Positions 33,427 to 46,866 of a stretch of DNA of 64,000 nucleotides are shown in pieces. Made by a program: the position numbers and the translations under genes. The DNA is taken from positions 21,821,499 to 21,885,498 of the forward strand of contig NC_058493.1 of NCBI RefSeq assembly GCF_020382885.2, in the 5' to 3' direction. Each line of letters begins with the position of its first letter. Position 1 is the first letter of the stretch. The stretch is from Scatophagus argus (Eukaryota > Chordata > Actinopteri > Scatophagidae). The notes under the pieces were generated by a model. The model worked only from the letters and a program-made list of their open reading frames with translations, ran no database searches and was not told the origin of the DNA.

Positions 33427-36267
33427 TTACTTGCTGAGCTGACTGTAAGGAGACGAGTTGTTGGAAGAATCCACTTGCTGCGGCGTGCCATTTTCCTGAA
33501 AAGCAAAACAGCATCTCTCACTTAGAACGCGATAATAACTATCTTCACGGTGTTTGCACTGAGTTAATTGATAGTTTCAGAGGACGAACATTTCAAAAAC
33601 AACTCAAGTCCGATTCAAGGGGTGGAGCTGCTGTAATATTCTAAACCAAGTATTGTTTTAAGATGCAGTATAACACAGTTAAATGGACGCCAGGCAGAGG
33701 GTGAATGAGACAAAGAGCCAATAAACTTACAGGTGCTGCCTGCAGGGGGGGATATTGAGGCATGTAAGCTCCCTGGACACCAGGGTTGGCTGAAATATAC
33801 TGTAACAGAAGAAAAAACTAAATGAAATCCAAATCATTCAATGCTACAGTACATTTGATCAGACCTGAAAAACTTGCCTTGCTGCACATGCATCTCATCC
33901 TACTCAGCTTTATTCATATAGCACTATAACACAACACAGTTGATCCACAGCGCTTTCCAGCACAAAAAGAAAGCAATAAACAATAAAAAATAAAGTAAAT
34001 TACAAAGAATCACACGTTTACACCATTCACATAAAGTACAAGTGAATAAAGTTGACCAAACCATGCCCTGTAGTGGAAAAATGACTTAATGTATAAGTCA
34101 ATTTGTTCTGAGCTCAGTAGTTCACCTCACTGATTCAGGGATGTCCCAGCTTAGGATCTTTCTAGGAGTCTCAGATCGTCATCATACCACAGATTACATG
34201 AACTGAAACTAATGTGCTGTCATATCATTCCCTATTTAATTACACTACACAGATTTAATTTGATCGGTGATGTGTGTGACGTAGGATATCCCAGAGTTCC
34301 ACTCACCGCTCCAGTGTTTCCCAGTGACAGCTGACCCATCTGCTGCGTAATCATGGCTGACGGGTGCAGTGACATGGAGGGATCCACAGAGGGAGACATC
34401 ACAGCAGCCTGTAATACAGGACAGCTGCGTTATTACCACATACCACAGACTCTACAGACTAAATCAACAGCTTCTGATAAAATACTAAACACAGACTGCA
34501 ACAACAGTGGCAGGCAGTCTCGAGTATATTATGGTGGCACTGTGGCATAAGTTACTATTTAAAACTTGTGCCCGTGGCTTTGAAATTTGACAAAATGTAA
34601 ATTAATATGTTTGTAGCATCCACTTTGCAATAATATGCTACTCTGAGGTAAACATCAAGTATTCACTGTGCCTGGGTCAATGGATAAAAGTATGTAGAAC
34701 ATATTGCCAGTTCTGCCCTGTTCTCAGTTGGGGTGTATTCCTTTAAACATGACGCCTTTAGGGAATAGACCATTTCCTAGTAAAAAGTGGGGGAGGGGGC
34801 AGATCAGCAGAGACACTTGTTCCACTGGAAACCATCTGTTGGAAGAGTCAAAAAGAGTCACAAGACTGTCTCTCCTTCAGGCATTTCCTGCTGGATCCAG
34901 AGAGTGGGAGGAGGAGGAGGAGGAGGAGGAGGAGGAGGAGGAGGAGGGCAGTGGCTGAATGTCTTTTTAGTTGTTCCACTTCTCTTTCATACACACTCCA
35001 ACTCACATCAGCACACTTACAATATGTAAATACACAGTGGCTGTTTCCCAGAACTGCTCTCAGCAATATGATTCTACATTTGGGGAAGTTTTGGACATTG
35101 TTGGTTTGATTGTGTCAGCAGAACAGTCTGTTTAAAATAACACAGTGAGTTACTGTGAGCTCAGAGCTTTAGCTGTGGCGGCGCCACACGCCCATTTCCT
35201 GCATACAGAACAGGAACGGGTGTATGAGTAACAAAAAAGAGAATGCTGCTGTTCCCTTACCGGGTGTTGCATGACATATGGCTGATGTGCCACCCAAGAA
35301 TGACTCTGTACCTAACAGAGGGACGGACAGGAAGGGAGAGACAGAATGGGAGACGGACAAAAAGAAAGAGTTATTGATGTGTCTTGAATGAAAGCTTTTT
35401 ACATTATGAACTAACTGTACAATAAGCACTGTTTTGTTTTGAAATGGAAATATACAATTGTTGTCAATCTAAATGCAAATACCATATCCAACCATCCATC
35501 CAGCCATGCATCCATCTTATTCATCTACTGTTTCCTGCTCAGGGACCTTGTTCAACACTGACAGCCCAAAAACATCCACAGATTTTTTAGCTTTTTATGT
35601 CCAGTAAAGCTCTCCCTCTGCTGGCATGGGACCACAGATTTTACACTACCCCAGTGACCTCAGCCTTTAAGATGGCCTCCAAGCTCCATGAATCTTAAGG
35701 TTCTGCCTCCTGTTCTAAGGGCATGTCTGTCTGATTAGCTCAGCAATTTAGTGCCTTGCTGACAGCCTGAGTGACGTCCTGCCTTCCTCTCCTGAGGTGC
35801 ACAGCGGCTCTTCGGTATTTTAAAGCTAGCAGAAGGTTATACTGCCTTTTAGTATCACGCCCCAAACTTTGGTCTTGCATAATATAACTATAATAGGTAG
35901 AACTTTTGGGGGGTTAAGTCCATCACCTGTGCCCGCCTTGAAATTCTCTGTTTTAGCTCTACAGCTTTCCCTTTCTGGCATCCACCAGAGAGCTCTTGGG
36001 CTGCCAACATTCGAGCCACAGGTCTTTCTAGCCACTTCTATAATCCTCAAGGCAAATGGTAGGTATCAGATGAAAAACCAGTGGCAGAAAGGGAAAGACA
36101 ACGACAGCAGAAATTGCAGACATTGGAGGAGCTGGGGCAGAAGGTTAAGACACCATCCAGATAGAGACAGACCTGCCTCTGGAACCGAGCTTCTCCATAA
36201 ACACAATGGATATGTAATAAAAACACACTTTTTCCAAGCGGATGAGAAGGATGCTTGACTGTTGTCT

Positions 36268-36302
<35 letters not shown>

Positions 36303-37407
36303 TAAATTCTGAACAAACTGGGTCCTTGAGAAAGTTTCATCCATACTCAATCTTTCTTGCAGACTTCAATGTTCATACTGGCAATAAATAGGACACCTGG
36401 GGTACAGTGACTGAGAGCAACTGCCTCCCACATCTGATTGACAAGGTGAGCCTTTGTTAGCCATTAATGCTAGTTATGGATTGGTATGAAAAACTTCTTG
36501 TTCTAAAGCCAGAGCCCTTAAGGTGCCAGGTCGATGACTGACTTTGCAGTTATTCCATCAAAATGTCAGCTCTCCACATGATGGGAATGTGTACCAGACA
36601 GGCCTGGAAGACCCAAACATATTGTGGGTTTGTCTGAAGAACATCTGGCAGAGAGCTAAATTTAAAACATCTATTGTGTGTTTCAACCCTGCACCACAAA
36701 AATCCTCATATGTATCCCATAAGGGCAAATTAATATCAGGAGTTGGTGGGAAGTGTTTCAGGTGCACTGAAAGTAGTGAATCAAAACTATTCCGAGCAGA
36801 AATTTAGGAAATGGTGAGTAAGAACCAAGTTCAGAAAAATCATGAGTCAGAGGAAATGGCTATACCAGCTTCGTCACTCCTATGAATCCCAAAGCTTACA
36901 GTTATATTACATGATTTCTGTTTGACCAAGCTATTCAAAATCAAATGATCATCCACTGCCACATGGAGCTGCCAAAGTGTGAGGTGGTCCAGAGGAGCTT
37001 TAGCACCTATTCCTACATCTATAGCACCTGCACAACCCACACATCAGAAAAAAAAATTACACCTTAACCCATATAACTGCAAATGCAACACATAAGGAAA
37101 AAGAGAGAGACAGAGAGAGAGATGATTTAAACTCAGCTCTGGCTGCTCTACATATTTATGCTTTTGATCTTTTGCAGTACCTGGTAAGCAGAGACTGGAG
37201 ACATGTAGGGAGTCATCGCAGGCTGCACAGTCATTATCCGGTTGGCCACTGGATAAGGAGAAGGATAGTACCTGGGAAACAGACAGACAATATGTCAGTG
37301 TAAAGCTCTATAAATATGACTCTAGTTAAAAGATGTCATAACCTGAGTGTAACTTACCCATTCTGTAGAGCTGCTGAGGAGGGGTCATAGGTAAGAGTCA
37401 TTGCACC
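33427..37407 (-). CDS. rbms1: rbms1 exons 8-13: low-complexity C-terminal half
   Basis: Six small exons encode [77 protein letters not shown] and a last exon ending SSPYSQLSK. No folded domain is expected. The region is rich in Pro, Met, Gln and Tyr, as in the family. All six exons except 8 and 9 begin and end in phase 0, so in-frame exon skipping is possible. Confidence 0.88.
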
Positions 37408-40400
37408 CTAAGGTGAGAAAATAGACAATGTGGAATTGCATGTTTAGGTTGTACTACAGTATCATAACAACTGAAACCCACATGAAATAACAATGTGTTA
37501 TAATATCATTTGAAATATGACTTCTTCATTATATATTTTTTTCTGTACAAATAATCACTGCTGAGAGAGAAAGACAAAACCCTGACATATTCTGGTGTGC
37601 AGATGTTCAAAAATTGAAATGATGTGCTTAAAAGCTTGGGAAAGAAGGTATTTAAAATAATTTCTTTCAGTATTATAAAGGAAATGGCTTTGCTTGTAAT
37701 TTATGAATTCTAATATATCTAGTCAATTAACTTTTGAAATATAAAAACGTATATGCAGGAATTTATGGACTCTTGCAAATGCACAATTGTGTGCAATAAT
37801 ATAAACTTAATTCATTCACTTCCTCTCGCCACATTAACATATAGTAAAAGGTGACAATCAATGTAAGAGGACAAGGGAGTACATACTAGTCTGAGATCTC
37901 CCGTCTGTCCGTTGGGAATAAATCCACTATGTGCATGTTTCTTCCTTTGACTGTCTGCAAACTTACACAACAACGGCTGAGACGGAGCTGCAGGCAAAGC
38001 ACAAAAAAACGACATAGTAACAGTCAGCAAGCAATCAACAATCACCGCCTTCACAGTTCTTACTTGAAAGTGTGCGGAAAAGGGAAATTCTTTCCTACCC
38101 AGAGCTCCAGAAGCCATCTTGATAAACTTTCCGTTAAAGTGGGAGATGACGGCGTTACACTGCTCTGTGGTGTCCATCCTGACAAACCAACAATGACTCA
38201 ACGTTAAAATCACACAGAGACAATCTACAGTCAGATTTTCTGTGACACAAAGTGGTATTGAGAGGCATGACGCAGACGGGGATAACTCTTACATTAACAT
38301 TCACATCCTGTATAGTTGGACTGGACTAGCATTTCTAAAGTGAACAGAAGCTCTTAATTTGGCTTCTCTTTACAACAATCCCATGTTTGGCAAGCATGAA
38401 GAGGTCTTGGTTGCTGTGAAGTGTGAGTAAAACTCAATCTCCAGAAATTAATTGCGTGATTTAATGTCAAAACCATAATAGCATAGAATTTGCTGCATAT
38501 GTTCACAATGTGTTGTTTTTAACGTGAACAAAGCTGCAGATTTATCTTACGACTACTTTGAAGGCGACTGAGCAGAGGACATGAGCGCTCCTTTCTGTCA
38601 GTCTCTGTCAACTGACCTGGCGAAGCCCACGCCTCGGCTGTTGCCGCTGTAGTCTCGGAGGATCCGTGTGGAGACGACCTGGCCGAACGGCTGCAGCATG
38701 TTCTCCAGCTCCTTCTCATCCACGGAGAGAGGCAAGTTGGAAATGTACAGATTTGTGGGGTCCTGCTCCTGTTGCTATTCACATAAAAGAAGAGTGAAAG
38801 TATGAATGAGTTTTATGGTGGATTTTGCATGTGACATCTGACCTAAGACAGAGAGCCGCATGTTAAAATGCATATGAATAAATTCTCAGAAATCAGCCAA
38901 ATTTGTACTGAATGAGGCAAAATACGTTTTTCTCTGCTGTGAAACCTGTCTGTGCGGATCAGGATTTGAAACTCAACTACTCAACTGTTTACGAATCAGA
39001 GGAACACATCTGGTTACACAGACATTAAGAAAATCTCTTGCACACACCATGACCACAAAAACACAGACAGAAACACACCTCATCTACACTGTGCAGCAGC
39101 AGCTCAATGGTCTTCCCTAGAAACAGCAGGAGAGCAGCGTAGCCTAGCTACCACAACACACAACCTGTGCTCTGCTGTGTTTGTTCCAAACTGTGCAGCT
39201 ACATGCAGCTCTCCAGAGAGCAACCCCTAATCAATGAATTCTCACTCACGAATATAAGCTCAGAAACGCAAGTCGGACTGCTCTGCTGCCCAATATGACA
39301 CAAATCACAAATATGATGCAAAAATAACCTAAAACTGGTGTGCTTTACTTTAAATTAGTCACGGGGTATCAAGAACGGCTCAGAGCAGTAGTACTGTTGC
39401 TACAGTGCTTTGGTGCTGATATGCCAACATCAGTATGCATGAATAATAACTGATAATATAGTAGTAATACTGGTAAAAATCTGTATGGTATACTATACAC
39501 TGTAAAACCTAACAAGGATGGTGTGTTAGTGTGTGGGCTGGTAGTCCTGTGTGTAACGTGTCACACTGCATGACAGGTTATTTGGCAGAGAGAGACGTGA
39601 CATCTGGTTTCTACAGTGAAAGTAAATGGGGTCACAGGAAGAACAGCTTGTCATCTGATTTCACGTGACCAGTCTAATGTCATTCTCCAACACACACCGC
39701 ATACACACACGCATTAAAGAAGCACAAGTCCACAGAGATGTTCACAAGCAAGGCAAATATGCACACGCACACACACACACGCACACACACACACACACAC
39801 AAATGCTTGCACTAAACTCACCTTGGCCATCTGGGCCTGTATGCCGCTGGTCTTCAGAGCATGTACTGCCTTTAAAGCAGCCGCCGGGCTGTCAAAATCC
39901 ACAAAGCCGTAACCTGTAGTTGGTAAAACGGTGTTTACATGAGCAGTCATTAACAATAAGCACCACCATCTATTGTACATTTTGCACTATCTAGATAGTA
40001 CATATATTGTCTGGGTTAACACAACAAAATCAGTTGAGTGAGTTCTGAAATGTTTTAAAGGAGTAGTTCAACATCTTGGGAAATCTGCTAATCCACTTTC
40101 TTTCTTCATATCTGTAGTTAGAGCCAGCACCCAGTTAGCTTAGCTTTACACAAAGACTGGAAACAAGAGTAACAGCTAGCCCGGGTCTGTTTTGAGTTAA
40201 AAGCTTCCAGTACAATTCCAGAAGTGTTGAACTCAAAATACAGAAAATAGTTCAGTATTTAAGGACCAAACCAACATCTAAGTCAATTTATGACAAAATA
40301 CACATATGTTGCTTGTGTCTTTTCCCCATTTTTCAAAGTCTATCAATGTGTTTCTGATTTCTATATGTGTTTCCCAATCTCCCAGTTACTCATTCATTTC

Positions 40401-43400
40401 CAAGGAATCTACGTCTGCTTGAGTTGGGAAGTGCATCATAATCTGCTTTTGTTTTTCTAAAATTTACGTTACCATTGCATTGTATTACAATGTAGACTTT
40501 GAAAACCGATCCACTCTTTCAGAAGAGATGCCATAAAATAACATAACACGTCTGACATAAATAAAGGCAGACAGATTTACTGTTCATGTTCATGGTGATT
40601 GATTACCCAACCCAAAAAATTAATTAAAACCAGGAGATGCCTCGAAGGTACAGAAATACATTCAAAAATCCAAAACAACATGATATGTTTTTATATCTCA
40701 TGTATATCTTATGCATCTTATAATTATGCAGTCCTGATATGTGATCTCCATGGAATTAATAACCTTACTGACCTTTACATTTGTTGGTTGTCTTGTCCAA
40801 GATTGCCTTCGCTGACTGAATCTTGCCATACCTGGGCAGACATCGACACGTAGATTATTGCCAAATAACTCTCTTTGAAATAAATAAATAGATCAGCAAA
40901 TTCAGTGACAGTATTTTAGCAAAATGTCTCTTATTTGTATTTGACGTCTCATTTTGTCTTGTTAATGTCAGTCAAATTTCTATTTCCAGTACAGGGAGTA
41001 CCTTCACTCATCATGACACTCAATAAATTAACAACAATACAACACAAGCAGAAGAGATCAATTCATGAAAATATTTTTTTAAAAAGTCATCATATTCATG
41101 GAGATAGCAGGTGATTTCAAAAGTACATGTCGTACATCAAAACTTCAAGTTTCCAAACGCTATTAATCCACCACCTGAGTTTGCTTTATGTCTGACTTTA
41201 AAATCAAGTTGAATTGTGGCACATACTGTGAGCTGCTATCAGAGCAAGCACAACATAAAGACTGAATGCCTAGCTTACAACACCATTCAGACCTTGTTGC
41301 TATGAAAGGCGCTTTCATTTCTGCTTTGTGCTGGCAAACACCATTGGGAACATGGACAAAACACAAGCAAACAGGACACAACAACACAACAGCTGCTGCT
41401 GCTGCTGCTGCTGCTGGTTACATGGGTGAATGCCTCTCTTCATATGCCTGCGATTCAGAGAGGAGGCAAAACTCCACTAATTATGGCATCCACCACACTT
41501 ACTGCTCGGACTGAGGCCTACAGTATCAAGTATCGAACATGTTCACTGGGCTGCCTTTACATGACTCTGCTTCTTTCTTTTGAGAAAACAATGATCTCTA
41601 CAGACCTATTCACATACCACAGTTGAGTTATGACTTTTCCATCTGACTGTCTATTTAAAGAGCTATGGTTGGAGCATTTTATGTGTCAGTGTAGGCTATG
41701 GTTAAACCAGCGTGTGTTTGTTTATGCGCTAAAACTGCAGACAATGATGTTTTTCTTAGACAGATTTCAATTTAACTTCTTCATCTATAGTCATTTAAAT
41801 GTAAAAAGAAATAAAATAAATTTGTTGGGTTCATTTTCCCAGAAGTCTCAGTTATCAAGGAGGAAACCAATCAGAAGCAACCTAAAACCATGTGTGAGTT
41901 TCTTTAAGCCTGCTGAAAGCCAGAATGATGACAATTTAGTGTTAGAAGCTCATAAACATGTAAGTCCACATTTTGGAAAACATACACCTTTTTTTCTTGC
42001 AAAGAGTTAGATGATACGATTGATACAACTACAATATCTGCATGGTAAATATAAACCTGGTTAGCTTAGTTAGCACAAAGACAGAAATTGGGTGTGACAG
42101 CTGGCATGGCTCCGCCCAAAGGCAACAAAATATGGACGAATAGTTACCAGCCATTTAAAACTTATTTAACAATACAAAAACTGAAATGTAAAAATGACAT
42201 GTTGTGGCTTTACAGGAGATAGCTGTACATATACTAGGCAGAGCAACGCAAGTTGTTTCGCACTGTTTCCAGTCTCTGCCTTTCGCTAAGCTAAGCTAAC
42301 CCTCTCTTGGTTGTAGGCCTGGCTTCATATTTATTGTACAGACATGTGAGTGGTGTCAATCATCTCATCAAACTCCAGTAATGAAAGCCAAAATTGTACA
42401 TTGTACAACATTGCAAGCTAATTTTTACATTAACTCAAATGTCCAAAAAAAAAATTTCACAGTAATTTTTGCAGACTGAATTGTATCTGTGGTCAATGAA
42501 AATGCCTGGAAATGACAACGGTATGTAATATCTAAAACCCACGATTGGTCCCTTTTTTCAGCAAACAACTATATAAGTGACAAAGCAGCATACCTGTTAT
42601 GTTCATGCTGTCTATGTGTGTGTGTGTGTGTGTGTACTCACTGATGACAGAGTTTGACCAAGTCCAGGTCTGTAGTAGCAGGAGGCAGTCCGCGGATGTA
42701 CAGGTTGGTTTTGCTGAGCTGCTCCAGGCCTGTGCTGCTGCTGTTGCTGCTGCTGCTGGGACTGGATGGAGTCATGGGGTAAGACTGCACACACAGGAAA
42801 CCAACTGTTAGGAAGTGTATGGCAGCTAGATAATCTAATTTAAACCCAGGTCAACAGCAATGACGAGAATATCTCAGGAAAGAGACAGCACAGCACAACC
42901 TGACTTTATTATTTCACACACATGAAAAGTCACTCTTGTGCTCTTCTTAAGATGATTATCATCAATAGTCCATACAGCAGTCAGCACATCTTAGGTTTTT
43001 CCACACAGTCACATGCCTGAGATAACATCAGAGTCCAGCATTGGAAGAACATTTACTGCAGTATCGTACTTATGTGCAATTTTGAGGTACTCGTACTTTA
43101 CTTCATACTTCCACTCCACAAAGTCTCAAAGGGAGGTAATGCACTTATACTTCACTACATCAGAATCAGGATCAACACCGGCCAAGTATATGCACACATG
43201 CAAGAAATATGACTCCGGTTTTGCATCGCACTCAGTGTGCTTATGCATAAATAAACACAGCACAGACAACAAAAAAAGAAAGAAAGAAACAAACAAGTTC
43301 TGCTTTTACTCAAGTATATAATTTGAACACTTCTTCCACTGCTGTCAGGGCAGGTTTGACCTTTGAGCTGGCTGTTGTAAAAAAGTTGATTCTGTCTTCC

Positions 43401-44918
43401 AATGTACCAGAGAGTGCATTAAAATATATCTATTCATGTGTGTGGGGGCTTTATGAATCACAAAGTGATTAAATCTGTGTTACATCCTGCTGTAACCTAC
43501 TGTTTTCTTCATATTTGAGAGCCAAACCACGCAGCGCTGCCCTGCAAAGCATTTCCTTCCCCTTACTCATTCATTAAAATAGCTCCCGGCCACCCCAAAC
43601 CCTCTCCAGATCAGATCAAAGACAAAGCATGGCAGAATCACACCATCTGTCCATAACCAAAGGACAATCCACTCAAAGAGCCAAAACCATGGATACAACT
43701 ATAACCACGCCAACAAGAATCATTGAGACCACCGTCATGTGATGGTTGAATGTTCATAGCAGCTATTTTTCTTTCACAGATGAGGAATTGATTGTTGTGG
43801 CAGGAACATCTGTTATGGGCCTGTTGTGTTTTCAAGTCGACAAGAGGCCTTGCATTTTTGTTGGTGTGTAATTACCACCCTAACCTTGTTGGACACAATC
43901 AAGGGTTCACATCAGGCCTCTCCGAGACTGTACGCCTGCTCCATTAGAGGGCAGCTACAGTGGTACATTTCGGAGAGGCATCAGAACACCTTATGGCAGA
44001 CTAAACCTGTGTTACACCCACACTGAAAACTCATTCACTGCTTCCCTGCTGGGATTCATATGTGGCTGGTTTCAGATTCCTGCCCTCCTAGTAAAATAGC
44101 CTACAAGCACCTCCTGATGAATAAATATTAATGTTCAAATACGAAAGTTGGATATCTGGAGTCTGACAGGCTGCAAGCTCCAAACTGAACCCACGATCCA
44201 CTTTTGTCCCCTCACATTTCCAGAGGTTATAACATAACAGCTGCCGCTCACCTCAGTGCCTGCTCTCCATTCCCATCTTGCATCCGCATCAAAAGGTGTG
44301 ATGGGAAAGCGAAGGGGCACGGCCTTCAGTTACCTTTTTGTTCACCTGAGGTCAAAATGACGGATGCAGACAGCGCAGCACACTGACATACATTACATTA
44401 GCCCACTTAGTCTTCTTGTGGAGGCACCCAGAATGCATTAATCTATAAAACTGGCTACAATAACCGCCGTGCGTATTGACCAGAGTGGGCGAGTGACTGA
44501 GCAAACAAGGTTATATGGACATAATAATTAAAGTCTCGGTCTGATCGGGTCAGCAGCTGGTCTCATCTGTCCGCGTAGCAGCGAATCAGCTTCCCGTTTG
44601 AGGAGTCGACTGAGAACACTGGATATTTAAAAAAAAAGAAAAGAATTTAATGTATTTGGTATTTAAAAGGATGGGATATAAATGCACAGGGCTGTATTCC
44701 ATAGCCTATAGAAGCCAGAAAGGGCTTTCCAATGTCATTTGTGGCTGCTATTATTCAGCCTGTTAATTCAGATGCTGCCTCAAGCGAGAGGAAAAAAAAG
44801 TAGGCAGAAATAATTGTTAAAAAAATTTAAATAATTAAAATGAACACTGTGTATATTTCTGGCCTACCTGCTTACGATTGGCTGTCTTCAGGGGGTTGCC
44901 TGGGTTTGCAAAGATCAT
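33427..44918 (-). CDS. rbms1: RNA-binding motif, single-stranded-interacting protein 1
   Basis: MSSP/RBMS-family protein that binds single-stranded DNA and AU-rich RNA, acting in replication and mRNA regulation (family knowledge). Thirteen coding exons, minus strand: 44918-44868, 42784-42642, 40831-40773, 39913-39822, 38774-38617, 38178-38099, 37987-37887, 37407-37358, 37271-37181, 35311-35261, 34408-34307, 33799-33731, 33495-33427. They total 1116 nt (371 residues and TAA), with frame kept throughout. There are two RRMs, then a Pro/Tyr/Met/Ser-rich C-terminal half ending SSPYSQLSK. The name rests on synteny (between ITGB6 and PSMD14) and on the MIF...RKQ N-terminus. RBMS2 and RBMS3 are similar and cannot be excluded by sequence alone. 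Human RBMS1 is about 400 residues and the C-terminal part is shorter here. Confidence 0.92.
33900..34030. repeat. Short dispersed repeat in rbms1 intron 12
   Basis: CTTTATTCATATAGCACTAT followed by CACAGCGCTTTCCAGCA and an A-rich tail (CAATAAACAATAAAAAATAAAG). This resembles the TTTATTTATATAGCAC...ACAAAGTGCTTTACA repeat common in teleosts. A related piece is at 52430 in psmd14. Confidence 0.45.
34907..34947. repeat. (GGA)n trinucleotide repeat
   Basis: About 13 GGA units in an rbms1 intron. It produces spurious poly-Glu, poly-Gly and poly-Leu open frames, which were not called. Confidence 0.95.
36270..36300. repeat. (GT)n microsatellite
   Basis: About 15 TG units within the rbms1 intron between exons 9 and 10. 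Confidence 0.95.
37887..38774 (-). CDS. rbms1: rbms1 exons 5-7: RRM2
   Basis: Exon 5 encodes [20 protein letters not shown] (RNP2 LYISNL), [11 protein letters not shown] and SRGVGFAR. Exon 6 begins M and so completes RNP1 (RGVGFARM), then reads [14 protein letters not shown]. Exon 7 carries PLLCKFAD, the conserved block closing RRM2, and a KK nuclear-type basic patch. RRM2 is about residues 122-210. Conservation with human RBMS1 is very high through this block. Confidence 0.93.
39761..39800. repeat. (CA)n microsatellite beside an rbms1 donor
   Basis: About 19 CA units starting 22 bases beyond the exon 4 donor. In the transcript it reads (UG)n. Confidence 0.95.
39822..44918 (-). CDS. rbms1: rbms1 exons 1-4: N-terminus and RRM1
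   Basis: Exon 1 encodes only [17 protein letters not shown] from an ATG with A at -3. Exon 2 adds a Ser/Asn-rich stretch made by CAG/CTG-type repeats, then [20 protein letters not shown], which carries RNP2 (LYIRGL). Exon 3 gives [19 protein letters not shown]. Exon 4 gives [17 protein letters not shown], so RNP1 (KGYGFVDF) spans the exon 3/4 join. RRM1 is about residues 43-116. The upstream alternative first exon of mammals (MGKVWKQQ-type) was not found. A (GT)n tract begins 7 bases past the exon 2 donor and another lies 22 bases past the exon 4 donor. Confidence 0.9.
40053..40240 (+). repeat. Dispersed teleost repeat, 5' part
   Basis: TTAAAGGAGTAGTTCAACAT, then CTTGGGAAATCTG, GTTAGCTTAGCTTTACACAA, AGACTGGAAAC and AACAGCTAGCC. 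These blocks are familiar from a very common percomorph repeat, of which a longer copy is at 41998. It lies in the rbms1 intron between exons 3 and 4. Confidence 0.55.
41391..41416. repeat. (CTG)n trinucleotide repeat
   Basis: Eight to nine CTG units in rbms1 intron 2. On the transcript strand it reads CAG. It is non-coding, but is in the same gene as the CTG-type repeat within exon 2. Confidence 0.9.
41998..42303 (+). repeat. Dispersed teleost repeat, near-complete copy with inverted ends
   Basis: Forward landmarks are GAGTTAGATGATACGATTGA, GGTTAGCTTAGTTAGCAC, GGCTCCGCCCAAAGGCAACA and TGTGGCTTTACAGGAG. The right end, TTTCCAGTCTCTGCC...GCTAAGCTAAGCTAAC, is the inverse of the GTTAGCTTAG...AAAGACTGGAAAC block. 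The inverted organisation suggests a DNA-transposon-derived element. The family was not checked against a library. Confidence 0.6.
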
Positions 44919-45470
44919 CCTTGAGGTTATTATTTTTTTTATTATTATTATTTCCCAGACACAGATCGCAACGATGAGCCACTACAGACGGAATCCAATC
45001 GGTGGTAGAAGCCTATAAAATAACCAGTCGGTTTAAAACATCCGCATACTGAACGGGCAGGTTAACAGTAATAAAGCTCCGGCCCTGCATAGGTATACTG
45101 ACACATCTATACAGTCAGATGCACACCAGGCGATGGACCAACCCTCCGGTCCGGTTCATTGATCTACGACGTCCTGCTGCAGACCGCTCGGCAGTCCCAC
45201 CTACTACAGACCAAACCATCTCCGCCTCTGCAGGGTGTTTGACATCAGATAAACTGCACGGTGGCCTCATAAAAACTCACAGCAGCGGCTTGTTTTTTGC
45301 GGCAGAGGCACGTCGAGACGTCTGGTGACTGTGGCGCACTTTATAATCTCTCACAAAACGCATTTAGGTTTGATTTGTACGCGCACAATCAGTTGGGACG
45401 GACACACGTCGCCTTTCATGTTGTTTTCGCCCGCACATACCAAGCATTCTTCACCCCCACCTCCACCAAC

Positions 45471-45499
<29 letters not shown>
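45471..45499. repeat. (CA)n microsatellite
   Basis: About 14 CA units in the presumed rbms1 upstream region. Confidence 0.95.
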
Positions 45500-45502
<3 letters not shown>

Positions 45503-46866
45503 CTTCCTCTTCCTACCCTTCCCCCCATCCAACACACTATATGTCAGAGAATCAGGATGCAATGAAATATAAGCAGGGAGCTCGCCTGGCCTGGAGGTCA
45601 CAGTCTCCCTATAAACCCGAGGATTCATAAACAAGAACAGGGAGTGAATATTTGGAAGTAGTATAGCCTGCACCCGTGTCCTATAGGCCCCATATATGAG
45701 GCTGTTGTATGTAGATCATCTGACCTAAATGTTGAAAGGTAAAGTAGAAAGAAAATATTGACATATAAAGATAGAGAACCAGTAATGTTTTTTACCTCAA
45801 GGGTGCATTGTGCATTCACAAGATTGATTTGCTTGTATGCAGTCTGTAAAAGTGTAAACTAAGCGTTTTCACATATGGCACAAAAAAATAACTCACAGTC
45901 CTGACAGATGAAAACAGGAACTGCAGCATTCTGGCTTTTTCTCAAAGGCTTCAGTGTTTTTTTTGTTTTTAAATCATGTTATGATGTAAGTAGTTTGCAG
46001 GTGATGCTTTCAAATAAGATGGCCCCTCCCTACATTTCTGATCTCCTGCGTTTGACCTCTAAGACCCTTTAAGTTCATCAGGCACCGGCTGAAATAGGCT
46101 AACGCTTTTAGTTGTTGCATCCATATTGAGGTGGCCTGTCAGGGTCAACCGTGTGACACAATCGATAAAAAGGTGTTTCAGATAAGCTCTGTTTTTTATC
46201 TGCCTGCGTGCACGTCAGAAGGTCTTTTGCGTGGTAATTCTTATCATATGTTCAGATGTAGCAATCATTTTTTTCCCCCTTGGAATTATTTTATTTATTC
46301 ATTCATGTATTTATTTTGAACACACTGCACAGAGTTTAAGTTCTACAATTGAAAACTTAAGAATGATGAGTATTTTAAAGACAAGTTTATTCTTACATTC
46401 GGATGGGTAATAATCATAATAACAACAACTACAGGTATTTGTAAGCGTTCAGACTGTAAATTGGCAATAAATATTTCTAAGCACTTAAGTATGTAAAGGA
46501 ATATAATGCAAAAACATGCAACATGTGTGTTAGAGGTACACAAACTGACAATCTCAGTCTGAAATTTTACCCTACAGGGTAGAATAAGTTGATTTTTTGT
46601 TTGTTAATGTCGGGGATGCACATCAATAAAAGAGTCCCTTTTTGTCTAAAGGATTTGATCAACATCTTTTTGCAAAGATTGCACTTTGTTATCCAGTTTA
46701 AAGCCAATGGGAAACAGACAAAAGGAAAATGGAAAGTCTTTTCATGAGTTTTAAGCATCTTTTATTTAAAGGTGGACAGTACAGAGATGACAGGAAATGA
46801 AAGGCGATAAGGGGAAAAGAAACAAAGGTAACCAGCCAGAATCACGCCACAGACTTTGCTTCACAG

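Noticed and set aside
34704..35066. Poly-Glu, poly-Gly and poly-Leu frames
   Set aside because: Produced by the (GGA)n repeat in an rbms1 intron.
42612..42794. Poly-Gln frame on the minus strand ([13 protein letters not shown])
   Set aside because: Alternative frame of the CAG-type repeat in rbms1 exon 2. The Ser/Asn frame joins the RRM in phase.
45119..45630. Plus-strand frames upstream of rbms1
   Set aside because: They overlap a GC-rich presumed promoter and a (CA)n tract. There is no protein similarity and no splice support.
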